Part shown: piece by piece, positions 8,046-16,414 of the stretch
How positions within the stretch are numbered: the first letter of the stretch is position 1
Layout of the letters: every line of letters begins with the position of its first letter
Made by a program: the position numbers and the translations under genes
DNA from: Ignavibacteriales bacterium
Lineage (GTDB): Bacteria; Bacteroidota; Ignavibacteria; Ignavibacteriales; SURF-24
Length of the DNA stretch: 54,468 nucleotides
Reading direction: 5' to 3'
NCBI GenBank assembly: GCA_003599415.1
Contig: QZKB01000140.1
Location: forward strand, 1-54,468
Notes under the pieces: model-generated
The model's input: only the letters and a program-made list of their open reading frames with translations
Database searches by the model: none
What the model was told of the DNA's origin: nothing

Positions 8046-9341
8046 TTGAGATTTTCTTCCCTAAAAAATACACAAGCGATTTATCTTTTACTTTTTTCAT
8101 TTTTTATTATTTCATTGTTTGCCTTTGTAAGCTGTTCGTCATCGGAGGAAACAACTAAAATAATTGAACAACCGGTTCCTGAAGTTAAAAAAGAAATAGT
8201 TATTCCGGATTTTAACAAGCCCATACGTGTACTTATCTCTGAAAAGAAAAATGAAAACCAGGTTAAATTTCAGAATGCGGCCGCAATTTATTCTGAGGGT
8301 TCCCTTATAACTAAAATTAAATCCAAAGATAAAATTACTTTTAAACTTAAGAATGATAAAATAGTAATGTCATTTGGAAACAAATCCTTTACAAGAGAAA
8401 ACTTCAGCATCTTACCAATTGAAACAGACGGAACAATAAACTTCGACGCTAAAAAATATTCTGACAGTATAAGAGTAACTTCTAATGCAGGTAAGATTTT
8501 GATAATTAATTATGTAAGTCCTGATGAATATCTGACGGGTGTTGTCGCCTCAGAGATGGGAAATCTTTCAAAGAAAGAAAACATAGAAGCTTTAAAGGCA
8601 ATGATGTTATGTGCAAAGAGTTTTACTTTTGAAAAAATAAAAACCGCTAAACCGGATTATGATGTTTATAGTGATATAAAAGACCAGTTGTTTAACGGAG
8701 TTGGAAATCTTAATTCAACTATACGCGAAGCATATGATTCAACAAAAAACCTCTACCTGACTTTTGATGACGAATTAGTCCAGGTATATTATTTTTCATC
8801 ATGCGGCGGATATACTGAAGACTGTAAAAATGTTTTACCAAACTGTTCTTCAAGTTATTTATCAGGGGTAAAAGACGGGGAAGAACCGTATTGCAAAATC
8901 TCGCCATCGTTTAACTGGCAGGAGACAATTACCAAAAAACAAATGATTAATTCTTTGGTTAGTGCAGGGTATATTGAAGAAGGCAAATGGAAGATTAAAG
9001 AATTCAGTATTCAAAGCAGGTTTGTATCCGGCAGGATAAGTGAACTCCTTGTTGTAGTACAATCAAATGATGAAAACAGAAAAGAATTTATTCTGAGTGG
9101 AAATAAAATAAGGTATGCAATTAAAACTTCTGATGGTGCAATTCTTAAAAGCGCCAATTTTGATATAGAAGCAAAATATGAGAACCAGGAATTAGTAGCT
9201 GTAAAACTAAAAGGTAAAGGGAACGGACACGGTGTTGGATTGTGCCAGTGGGGAGCAATTGGTATGGCAAGGCAAGGGAAAAAATTTGACGAGATAATTG
9301 CGCACTATTTTAACGGTATCAAAATTACTTCAAAGGAATAA
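8046..9341 (+). CDS. SpoIID/LytB-domain lipoprotein (putative glycan-strand lytic enzyme)
   Basis: This 431-residue lipoprotein has the lipobox F-V-S-C after a hydrophobic stretch. The start is TTG 8046; no in-frame ATG precedes the signal peptide. The SpoIID domain is recognisable from Y-L-T-G-V-V-A-S-E-M (near residue 160), the conserved S-S-C-G-G-Y-T-E segment (about 250), and the C-terminal signature GNGHGVGLCQWGAIGMA followed by H-Y-F-N-G-I. SpoIID proteins cleave peptidoglycan glycan strands stripped of stem peptides. In non-sporulating bacteria relatives (LytB-like) act in wall remodelling, and that role is inferred here. The glutamate in V-A-S-E-M fits the catalytic acid of the family. 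Confidence 0.9.
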   Translation: MRFSSLKNTQAIYLLLFSFFIISLFAFVSCSSSEETTKIIEQPVPEVKKEIVIPDFNKPIRVLISEKKNENQVKFQNAAAIYSEGSLITKIKSKDKITFKLKNDKIVMSFGNKSFTRENFSILPIETDGTINFDAKKYSDSIRVTSNAGKILIINYVSPDEYLTGVVASEMGNLSKKENIEALKAMMLCAKSFTFEKIKTAKPDYDVYSDIKDQLFNGVGNLNSTIREAYDSTKNLYLTFDDELVQVYYFSSCGGYTEDCKNVLPNCSSSYLSGVKDGEEPYCKISPSFNWQETITKKQMINSLVSAGYIEEGKWKIKEFSIQSRFVSGRISELLVVVQSNDENRKEFILSGNKIRYAIKTSDGAILKSANFDIEAKYENQELVAVKLKGKGNGHGVGLCQWGAIGMARQGKKFDEIIAHYFNGIKITSKE

Positions 9342-9395
9342 ATCCGCAGGCAGCAAAATTCAATCACATTAAAGTTAGTCAACAGGTTTTAAATT

Positions 9396-9971
9396 ATGCC
9401 CCAAAATTTACAAATATACTTAGCTTCAAAATCTCCAAGAAGAAGACACCTGTTAAAGCAATTGAAATTGAATTTCAAAGCGTTTAATGTTGAATTGAAA
9501 GAAGAAATTCCTGACGGTGAACATCCGGTTAAATCTGTTAAGAGACTTGCATTTGAAAAACTTGAACTTGCTAAAGCGAAAGTTAAGAAAGGAATAATAA
9601 TTACTGCTGATACAATCGTTGTACTTGACCATTATGTGCTTGGCAAACCAAAAAGTAAAAGAGATGCCGAGAAGATACTAAAATTACTAAGCGGAAGGAC
9701 TCACACTGTATTTACAGGATATGCTGTTTATAATTCAGTTACGAAAAAAACTATCGTTAATTATGAAAGAACATCGGTTACATTCCGGGATTTGGATGTT
9801 AAGGAAATAAAAGATTATATTGCGTCCGGAAGTCCGATGGATAAGGCAGGCGCATACGGAATACAGGATGATTTTGGAGCAGTATTTGTGAAAAAAATAA
9901 ACGGATGCTATTACAACGTGGTTGGGCTTCCATTAACAAAATTATATAAAACCTTAAAAGAGATTTGCTGA
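9396..9971 (+). CDS. maf: Maf family nucleoside triphosphate pyrophosphatase
   Basis: This 191-residue protein shows the Maf hallmark L-A-S-K-S-P-R-R-R at residues 9-17, an A-D-T-I-V segment (about 69) and S-G-R-T-H-T-V-F-T-G-Y. The C-terminal G-A-Y-G-I-Q-D-D-F-G-A and V-V-G-L-P-L are also typical. Maf proteins hydrolyse noncanonical or pyrimidine NTPs to the monophosphate plus pyrophosphate. The pattern is closest to the YhdE (dTTP/UTP) subgroup by eye, which is a tentative subfamily call. It is one base away from the next gene, so probably co-transcribed with it. Confidence 0.92.
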   Translation: MPQNLQIYLASKSPRRRHLLKQLKLNFKAFNVELKEEIPDGEHPVKSVKRLAFEKLELAKAKVKKGIIITADTIVVLDHYVLGKPKSKRDAEKILKLLSGRTHTVFTGYAVYNSVTKKTIVNYERTSVTFRDLDVKEIKDYIASGSPMDKAGAYGIQDDFGAVFVKKINGCYYNVVGLPLTKLYKTLKEIC

Positions 9972-9972
9972 A

Positions 9973-10938
9973 TTGTCCGATAAACTAAAACGAAATATTT
10001 TTACCTTACTAATTGTTGCCGCTGTTTTGTACCTGGCATTTACTATCTATGCGGACTACAAGCAGGTAATTTCTTCATTCTCTCATTTTAACTGGCTGTT
10101 ATTTCCTGTACTGCTTGTATTGGCTCTCTTAAACTATTTAACAAGATTTGTTAAGTGGGATTATTATCTTAAATTTCTGAAAATCAGAATAAGCAAGATA
10201 GACTCGTTCGCAATCTTTATGTCCGGTTTTATTATGAGTGTTACACCTGGTAAGATGGGTGAACTTATGAAAGCTTATCTTGTTAAACAGATTACAAAAG
10301 AATCGGTAAGTAAAGTTGCTCCTATAATTATGGTAGAAAGAATTACGGATTTTATTGCTCTTGTTTTTCTTGCTATGATTGGCGCTTATGTTTTTAATTA
10401 CGGTTACCTGATTATAATTGGAACAGGTTTGTTTTGGGTAGCTCTTGCTGTAATAATCAGTAACAGGAATCTTTCATTTAAAATAATTGATTTGCTTGGC
10501 AGGATAAAACATTTTTCTAAGTACAAAGATAAAATGCATACTGCATACGAGAGTTCGTTTTCAATGATAAAACCGGTTCCGCTGTTCTACACAATTTTCA
10601 TTAGCCTTGTTTCCTGGTTCTTTGAATGTCTTGCCTATTACCTTGTTCTTTATAATTTTAATCTTGATATCAGTGTACTGTGGGCTACCTTTGTTTACAC
10701 ATTCGCAACAATAGTTGGTGCAATAACTATGCTGCCGGGAGGTCTCGGTGTTACGGAAGGTTCATTAACTTACCTTATGGTAAGAAGCAATGTTCCTGTT
10801 AACATTGCAGTATCATCAACATTAATTATAAGAGTTGTTACACTATGGTTTGCAGTACTGCTTGGAATTATTAGTGTTACCTTTTACCAAAAGAGATTTG
10901 GCAAACTTGTATTTGAAACAAACGGAAATAATACATAA
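9973..10938 (+). CDS. YbhN/AglD-type flippase-like membrane protein
   Basis: This 321-residue integral membrane protein has about eight hydrophobic segments. It matches the lysylphosphatidylglycerol-synthase transmembrane family (UPF0104, YbhN/AglD). Diagnostic parts are [13 protein letters not shown] (about residues 90-102), [11 protein letters not shown] and the late [11 protein letters not shown]. Family members are thought to move lipid-linked substrates, but no substrate can be assigned. The start is TTG 9973, one base after the maf stop, implying coupled translation. Confidence 0.85.
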   Translation: MSDKLKRNIFTLLIVAAVLYLAFTIYADYKQVISSFSHFNWLLFPVLLVLALLNYLTRFVKWDYYLKFLKIRISKIDSFAIFMSGFIMSVTPGKMGELMKAYLVKQITKESVSKVAPIIMVERITDFIALVFLAMIGAYVFNYGYLIIIGTGLFWVALAVIISNRNLSFKIIDLLGRIKHFSKYKDKMHTAYESSFSMIKPVPLFYTIFISLVSWFFECLAYYLVLYNFNLDISVLWATFVYTFATIVGAITMLPGGLGVTEGSLTYLMVRSNVPVNIAVSSTLIIRVVTLWFAVLLGIISVTFYQKRFGKLVFETNGNNT

Positions 10939-10952
10939 TAGAGGTGAACAAA

Positions 10953-12206
10953 ATGGCAGAGTACAAATACATAAAAGTCCCTGTTGAAGGACAAAAAATT
11001 ACTGTTAAGAAAGATAAACTTCGCGTAACGGATAATCCGATAATTCCTTTTATTGAAGGCGACGGGACTGGTCCGGATATATGGAACGCAGCGCGTTTAG
11101 TTTTTGATAATGCAGTTGAGAAAGCCTTCGGCGGTAAAAAGAAAATAAGTTGGATGGAAATATACGCCGGAGAAAAAGCAACAAAAGTTTATGGTGAAAA
11201 TGAATGGCTTCCCGAAGAAACAATTGATGCGATTAATGAATTTGTTGTATCGATTAAAGGACCTTTAACAACACCTGTCGGCGGCGGCATACGTAGCCTT
11301 AACGTTACATTACGCCAGAGACTTGATTTGTTTGCCTGTGTACGCCCGGTTAAATATTATCCCGGTACTCCAAGTCCAATGAAAAAACCAAAAGATGTTA
11401 ATATTATTTTATTCAGGGAGAATACTGAAGATGTTTATTCCGGGATAGAATTTAAGGCTGAAACAGATGAAGCCGAAAAATTAATCGCGTTTATAAACGA
11501 AAACTTTCATAAGAATATAAGAAGCGGTTCCGGTATTGGTGTAAAACCGATGAGCGAATTTGGTTCGAGAAGATTAATTAAGAAAGCAATTGATTATGCT
11601 ATCGCCAATAAAAAGAAAAGTGTTACTCTTGTTCATAAAGGTAACATAATGAAGTTTACCGAAGGATCATTTAAGGAATGGGGTTACAAATTAGCTGAAG
11701 AAGAATATGCTGATATTATTATAACAGAACAGCAGTTGAATAAAGATTATAACGGTGTTCAGCCAAATGATAAAATTGTTCTAAAAGACAGAATTGCTGA
11801 TAATATGTTTCAACAGCTTTTACTAAGGCCGGATGAATATGAAGTGCTTGCAACTCCAAACCTGAATGGTGATTACTTATCCGATGCAGCTGCCGCTCAG
11901 GTTGGCGGATTAGGTATAGCGCCCGGAGCAAATATAAGCTATCACGTTGCTGTTTTTGAAGCTACTCATGGTACTGCTCCAAAATATGCCGGGCTGGATA
12001 AAGTTAATCCCGGTTCTGTAATTTTATCAGGTGTTATGATGTTTGAATATATGGGCTGGAAGAAAGCAGCAAAACTTATTGAGAAAGCAATAACAAAAAC
12101 TATAAGGTCAAAAGTTGTTACTTATGATTTTGCGCGTTTAATGACCGGTGCAAAAGAAGTGAAAGCTTCTGAATTTGCTGCTGAAATAGTCAAAAATATG
12201 GGTTAA
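10953..12206 (+). CDS. icd: Isocitrate dehydrogenase, NADP+-dependent
   Basis: This 417-residue enzyme of the TCA cycle oxidatively decarboxylates isocitrate to 2-oxoglutarate. ATG 10953 is chosen because GAGGTG (10941-10946) sits six bases upstream; a GTG at 10944 lies inside that ribosome site. The substrate-binding segment [14 protein letters not shown] (about 111-124) includes the serine that IDH kinase phosphorylates in E. coli. NADP preference is supported by T-A-P-K-Y-A-G and T-Y-D-F-A-R-L-M, which carry the Lys/Tyr and Tyr/Arg that contact the 2'-phosphate in E. coli IDH. Length is normal for the family. It follows the flippase-like gene closely and is followed by a hairpin. Confidence 0.96.
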   Translation: MAEYKYIKVPVEGQKITVKKDKLRVTDNPIIPFIEGDGTGPDIWNAARLVFDNAVEKAFGGKKKISWMEIYAGEKATKVYGENEWLPEETIDAINEFVVSIKGPLTTPVGGGIRSLNVTLRQRLDLFACVRPVKYYPGTPSPMKKPKDVNIILFRENTEDVYSGIEFKAETDEAEKLIAFINENFHKNIRSGSGIGVKPMSEFGSRRLIKKAIDYAIANKKKSVTLVHKGNIMKFTEGSFKEWGYKLAEEEYADIIITEQQLNKDYNGVQPNDKIVLKDRIADNMFQQLLLRPDEYEVLATPNLNGDYLSDAAAAQVGGLGIAPGANISYHVAVFEATHGTAPKYAGLDKVNPGSVILSGVMMFEYMGWKKAAKLIEKAITKTIRSKVVTYDFARLMTGAKEVKASEFAAEIVKNMG

Positions 12207-12214
12207 ATTAAAAG

Positions 12215-12256
12215 CGGGAAATAAAAGTTTTTGGAAATTTATTTCCCGTTGGCTTT
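12215..12256 (+). terminator. Hairpin after icd, probable terminator
   Basis: A perfect 11-bp stem, CGGGAAATAAA (12215-12225) with TTTATTTCCCG (12238-12248), surrounds a 12-base loop and is followed by TTGGCTTTT. The T tract is interrupted, so termination may be partial. Confidence 0.6.
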
Positions 12257-12312
12257 TAAGGTTTCATATCTAACAAATTCTGAAATATTATTTTCTTCAA
12301 CTACAGTTGATG

Positions 12313-12341
12313 TTGGAGAAATCTAAATTAAGAAGTATTAT
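12313..12341 (+). promoter_or_regulatory. Putative promoter of the lipoprotein/sigma-54 activator module
   Basis: TTGGAG (12313-12318), 17 bases, TATTAT (12336-12341), read on as TATTATTG, one base from TAnnTTTG. The predicted start is near 12348, about 12 bases before ATG 12360, which has no Shine-Dalgarno sequence. Confidence 0.4.
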
Positions 12342-12359
12342 TGCAGTGCGTTAACTGCT

Positions 12360-13331
12360 ATGGAAAAAAAAATATTACATCTTCTCCTACTTCTGGCTCT
12401 GCTTGTTGTTTCATGCGATGCGCCAAGGAATAATCCGCTCGATCCTGAAAACCCGGCAAATAAAATTATTTCAATTGAAGGAAATATTCTTACAGACACC
12501 AAAAGTCCCGAACCCGTTTCCGGCGTTAGTATTTACTGGATGAATGAAAGGATTTCAGGTTTGTCAGACGAGAATGGTTATTTCAGAGTTAAATGCTCAG
12601 GACAAACTGATGGCTGGTTGTATTTCAGAAAAGATGGATTTGCAACCGATTCAGTTTTTATCAACTGGAATGGTAAAACCAAGATTTCATTACAGGTAAA
12701 TTTAAACTCACTACCCACACTAAAATCGTTTAGCTTTTTTAGTATTGTAAGAAATAAGTACAGCACAGTTGATTATCAGCTTGCTGTTGAATGCGAGATA
12801 AATGATATTGATGATGATATTGATTCAGTCAGTTTGGTCAATCAGGGATATAAGATTTCAAAGCAGCTAAACAAATTAAGCGCTTCCAAGTTTGAAGGTG
12901 ATTATTATGATTATGAACTCGGTGTTACTTCGCTTGAAAATCTTGTAGGAAAAAATTTCGAGATTGTTGTTAAAACCTCAGAGGGAAGTAACATTACAAT
13001 CGGTAAAGCCTCCATAAAAAGAATAATTAAAGATGTAATAGAATTTATTTCTCCGGCAAACCAGGAAGTAGTTTCCAGCACCCCTAACCTTAAATGGAAA
13101 AAATTTACTCAGGGATTTAACTTTACATATACAATCGAAATTTTTTCTGACGAACCTGAACCTGAACTTGTATGGAAGAAAGAAGCTATCCCTTCAACAG
13201 AAACATCAATTGATGTTGATTCCGCAATTCCAACAACACCAAACAACAATAAATTTTTCTGGGTAATCTGGTGCGTGGATGAATATAAAAATATGGCAAG
13301 GTCGCGTACTGCCGGCTTTGTAGTTCAATAA
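12360..13331 (+). CDS. Lipoprotein with carboxypeptidase-regulatory-like domain
   Basis: This 323-residue predicted lipoprotein has a hydrophobic signal ending in lipobox V-V-S-C, then N-P-L-D-P-E-N-P. Residues about 38-118 (I-S-I-E-G-N-I-L, V-S-G-V-S-I-Y, S-D-E-N-G-Y-F-R-V) look like a CarboxypepD_reg/TonB-plug-type beta sandwich. The C-terminal part (about 232-323) resembles a Fn3-like domain. No enzymatic motif is seen. It stands 14 bases before the sigma-54 activator gene, so it may be the surface or periplasmic component of the downstream regulatory module (inference from position only). Confidence 0.78.
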   Translation: MEKKILHLLLLLALLVVSCDAPRNNPLDPENPANKIISIEGNILTDTKSPEPVSGVSIYWMNERISGLSDENGYFRVKCSGQTDGWLYFRKDGFATDSVFINWNGKTKISLQVNLNSLPTLKSFSFFSIVRNKYSTVDYQLAVECEINDIDDDIDSVSLVNQGYKISKQLNKLSASKFEGDYYDYELGVTSLENLVGKNFEIVVKTSEGSNITIGKASIKRIIKDVIEFISPANQEVVSSTPNLKWKKFTQGFNFTYTIEIFSDEPEPELVWKKEAIPSTETSIDVDSAIPTTPNNNKFFWVIWCVDEYKNMARSRTAGFVVQ

Positions 13332-13345
13332 AAGAAAAAGTTGTA

Positions 13346-14833
13346 ATGGAAGAAAACAAAAACAAATTGAACAAAATTAAAAATCTTGAAAAGGACCAGT
13401 TTGAAGCGCTGTTTCAGATTTCGCAATTATTTAATTCAACAGAATACAAGGAAGCTTTAATTGAAGAATCGCTTGACTACGTTCTAAATGTATTAAATGC
13501 AGAGCGCGGCTTGTTTGTTAAATATGATGAAGAGAAGTATTCTTTTAATATTATTTGTGCAAGAAATATTAACCAGGAAACAATAACAGACATTGGTGAA
13601 TTTTCTTCCGGTATTCTTAAACAAGTTGTACTTAAGAAAGAACCGGTTCTTTACCATGATGCACAAAGCGACCCGAATGTATCCCAGTTCCAAAGTGTAC
13701 TTATTAAAAAAATTAAATCTGTTATTGGTGTGCCTGTTTTTCAGAAGGAAAAAATATGGGGAGTAATACTGTTAGACAGCCTAACAAACAGGCAGGAATT
13801 TAACGAAACAAATCTTGTGTTTCTAAGCTTCTTTTCTAACCTGTTGTCTCTCTCATTGGATAGAATTGAACGGCTTGAAAAATTAAATGATGAAAACAGA
13901 ATTTTAATTAATAGGCTTCAGGCAGTTGAACAAATTCCTGATATGATTGGTGATAGTTCCGTAATGAAAGAACTTGCAAGACTTATTCACAGAGTTTCAG
14001 TTACAGATGCTACGGTTTTAATTCTTGGTGAAAGCGGAACCGGGAAAGATCTTGTTGCGCAGGCAATTCATAAATTAAGTAATCGTAAAGAGAATCCGTT
14101 CCTTGCACAATTCTGCGGTTCAATTCCTGATTCGCTTTTGGAAAGCGAATTATTTGGTTTTAAAAAAGGTGCATTTACAGGTGCCAATAATGATAAAAAA
14201 GGTTTACTTGAAGTAGCCAATGAAGGCACTTTTTTCCTGGATGAAATTGCCGATATATCCTTAGCTCTTCAGGCAAAGCTGCTTCGCGTACTCGAGAATA
14301 GAGAAATTACAAGACTTGGAGACGTTCAACCGAAAAAAATTAATGTGAGAATAATTGCAGCAACCAATAAAGATCTTCACTACATGGCAAAAACAGGAAA
14401 ATTCAGGGAAGATTTGTTTTACAGGTTAAATGTATTTCCAATTAAGATTCCGCCACTCCGTGACAGGAAGGAGGATATTTTACCGTTAGCACAATACTTT
14501 GTAAAGAAGCAAAGTGAAAATGAAAAATATTTTGAGAACTCAGCTAAAGAAAAATTATTAGGTTATTATTGGCCGGGCAATGTAAGGCAATTGCTTAATG
14601 TGGTTCAGCGCGCGCTTATCCTATCTGACAGCAATAAAATTAAACCTGATGATATTATCCTGGAAGATACAAAAGCAAAAGTAAAATTTGATGGAACACT
14701 AAGAGATTTTGAAAAACAATTACTTTTAACAAGACTTGAAGAATGTGAAGGTAACAGGACTCAGACTGCAAGTTCATTAGGCGTTTCAGTCCGTTGGGTT
14801 CAATTAAAATTAAAAGAATTAGGTTTACAATAA
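13346..14833 (+). CDS. Sigma-54-dependent transcriptional activator with GAF sensor domain
   Basis: This 495-residue bacterial enhancer-binding protein activates RNA polymerase carrying sigma-54. Residues about 20-175 form a GAF domain (E-S-L-D-Y-V-L-N-V-L-N-A-E-R-G to F-Q-K-E-K-I-W-G-V-I-L-L-D) and there is no receiver domain. The AAA+ domain has Walker A GESGTGKD (228-235), the sigma-54-contacting loop GAFTGA (275-280), Walker B F-F-L-D-E-I and the sensor R-I-I-A-A-T-N. The C-terminus is a Fis-type helix-turn-helix (G-N-R-T-Q-T-A-S-S-L-G-V-S-V-R). All motifs are intact. The kinase gene begins directly after it. A sigma-54-like promoter at 16372-16386 is a likely local target (inference). 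Confidence 0.93.
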   Translation: MEENKNKLNKIKNLEKDQFEALFQISQLFNSTEYKEALIEESLDYVLNVLNAERGLFVKYDEEKYSFNIICARNINQETITDIGEFSSGILKQVVLKKEPVLYHDAQSDPNVSQFQSVLIKKIKSVIGVPVFQKEKIWGVILLDSLTNRQEFNETNLVFLSFFSNLLSLSLDRIERLEKLNDENRILINRLQAVEQIPDMIGDSSVMKELARLIHRVSVTDATVLILGESGTGKDLVAQAIHKLSNRKENPFLAQFCGSIPDSLLESELFGFKKGAFTGANNDKKGLLEVANEGTFFLDEIADISLALQAKLLRVLENREITRLGDVQPKKINVRIIAATNKDLHYMAKTGKFREDLFYRLNVFPIKIPPLRDRKEDILPLAQYFVKKQSENEKYFENSAKEKLLGYYWPGNVRQLLNVVQRALILSDSNKIKPDDIILEDTKAKVKFDGTLRDFEKQLLLTRLEECEGNRTQTASSLGVSVRWVQLKLKELGLQ

Positions 14834-14858
14834 GTTGCAGATTGAAAGTAAAGATATA

Positions 14859-16367
14859 ATGTTTGAGAAGTTTGAGATAATAGAAACTCTTAAGAAAGAT
14901 GAATTCTCTGGGGTTTACCTTGCTAATCATATTTATCTCGGAAAGGAAATTATACTTAAAGTTCTTGAAACGAATATACTGCCCGATAATTCCATAACTG
15001 AAAGATTTAAACGCGAAGCAAAAATTCTTGCAAGACTTGACCATCCGAACATTATTAAAGTACTGGATTTTGGCGCTTATGACCAATCCTTCTATATCTC
15101 ATTTGAATATTTCAAGAGTAAAAATCTTAGGGCTTATGTTAAAAATAATTTGTCAGATGATAAAAAAAGAAATCTTATAATTCAGCTTTTAAAAGGATTG
15201 CAGTATGCTCATCAGCATCAGATTATACACCGGGATATTAAACCGGAGAACATCCTTGTTAATGAAGACGGTCTTTTAAAAATAGGCGACTTTGGTCTTG
15301 CACTTGGTGTTAACGATAAACTTGTCACTTCAAAATATTCAATTGTTGGTACACCTTGTTATATGTCGCCGGAACAAATTTTAGGTGAACAATTAGATGT
15401 TCGCTGTGATCTTTTTTCTGTTGGAATAGTGACTTATGAACTACTTACCGGACAGAATCCTTTGCTGGGCAGAGATTTGAATGATACAATAAATAAAGTC
15501 ATATCGTATGATGAAAATGAATTGTTTAAAACATTAACATCCTTTCAACCTGATATACAGAATGTTTTAAAAGGATTATTGAGAAAAAAAGCGGATGAAA
15601 GATTTGAAAGTATAGACAATGCCTTAGACCTTATTATCCCTGAAAAAGAAATTCCGGTTAAAAAGGCAAAGCCACTTAATAAGTTTATTTTTCTTTTCTT
15701 TCCTGTTTTGATAATTGTTTTAATCATAATTTACTTTTCATGGCCGAGTGCGAGAAATGAATCTCCGCTCAAACAGCAGGATGTAGCAACTTATAATATT
15801 TATGTGCCTCCTTCAGGTGAAAATACGACAAAGGGATTAACTCCTGAAAACGAAACTGCAGGTAATACAACAAATAACACTGATGAAAAGAAAGAAGAAA
15901 TAAAATCCGGGTTAAAAGAGAATATTACGGCTAAAGCCTCTTTTGGTAAATTAATGGTTGAGTGCTCACCCTGGGCAGATGTTTATATTAACCAGGAAAA
16001 ACTTGATACAACACCATTGGAAAAACCAATATCTCTGCCGTATGGAGAATATGAACTCAAATTAATTCATCCGGATTATCCTCAATACACAACCAGGATA
16101 AATATCAATTCCGAAAAACTGAGTTTTGTAAAAGTAAAGTTGGATACCTTATTTGGTTATCTGCAGTGCGAAGTTTTTCCGTGGGGCGAAATTTTTGTAA
16201 ACGGAAAATCCTATGGGCAGACCCCGCTTAGTACTCCAATCCGCCTTTCACCCGGTACTTATAACTTAGTAATTAAGAATTTACGCTTAAATCCCTATTC
16301 TGAAACAATAAAAATCAAACGTAACAACACTTTAACAATAAAACATAAGTTCGAAATAGATAAATAA
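14859..16367 (+). CDS. Membrane Ser/Thr protein kinase with two PEGA domains
   Basis: From ATG 14859 this encodes 502 residues; a TTG at 14835 directly after the previous stop would add eight. The Hanks-type kinase domain (1 to about 265) has the ATP-anchoring lysine in I-I-L-K-V-L (K34), the alpha-C glutamate in K-R-E-A-K-I-L, HRD (124-126), DFG (144-146) and Y-M-S-P-E-Q. The nucleotide loop is odd: it reads L-K-K-D-E-F-S-G-V-Y, so the usual glycines (L-G-x-G-G-x) are replaced by Lys, Asp and Glu. A single transmembrane helix (about 276-294, F-I-F-L-F-F-P-V-L-I-I) leads to two PEGA domains (about 368-435 and 436-502), each with a V/I-x-I/V-N-x-K/E-x-x-x-x-T-P-L segment. The PEGA part should be periplasmic and may sense wall or surface features (inference). 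Confidence 0.9.
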   Translation: MFEKFEIIETLKKDEFSGVYLANHIYLGKEIILKVLETNILPDNSITERFKREAKILARLDHPNIIKVLDFGAYDQSFYISFEYFKSKNLRAYVKNNLSDDKKRNLIIQLLKGLQYAHQHQIIHRDIKPENILVNEDGLLKIGDFGLALGVNDKLVTSKYSIVGTPCYMSPEQILGEQLDVRCDLFSVGIVTYELLTGQNPLLGRDLNDTINKVISYDENELFKTLTSFQPDIQNVLKGLLRKKADERFESIDNALDLIIPEKEIPVKKAKPLNKFIFLFFPVLIIVLIIIYFSWPSARNESPLKQQDVATYNIYVPPSGENTTKGLTPENETAGNTTNNTDEKKEEIKSGLKENITAKASFGKLMVECSPWADVYINQEKLDTTPLEKPISLPYGEYELKLIHPDYPQYTTRININSEKLSFVKVKLDTLFGYLQCEVFPWGEIFVNGKSYGQTPLSTPIRLSPGTYNLVIKNLRLNPYSETIKIKRNNTLTIKHKFEIDK

Positions 16368-16371
16368 TCAA

Positions 16372-16386
16372 TGGTACAATAATTGG
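16372..16386 (+). promoter_or_regulatory. Sigma-54-like -24/-12 promoter before the Kelch/T9SS gene
   Basis: TGGTACA-ATAA-TTGG matches the sigma-54 consensus TGGYACR-N4-TTGC at every fixed position except the final C (here G). It lies in the 47-bp gap between the kinase and the Kelch gene, and would start transcription about 17 bases before ATG 16415. A sigma-54 activator is encoded 1.5 kb upstream. Confidence 0.5.
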
Positions 16387-16414
16387 GCATAAAATTTATA
16401 AATAGTTCTAAAAT

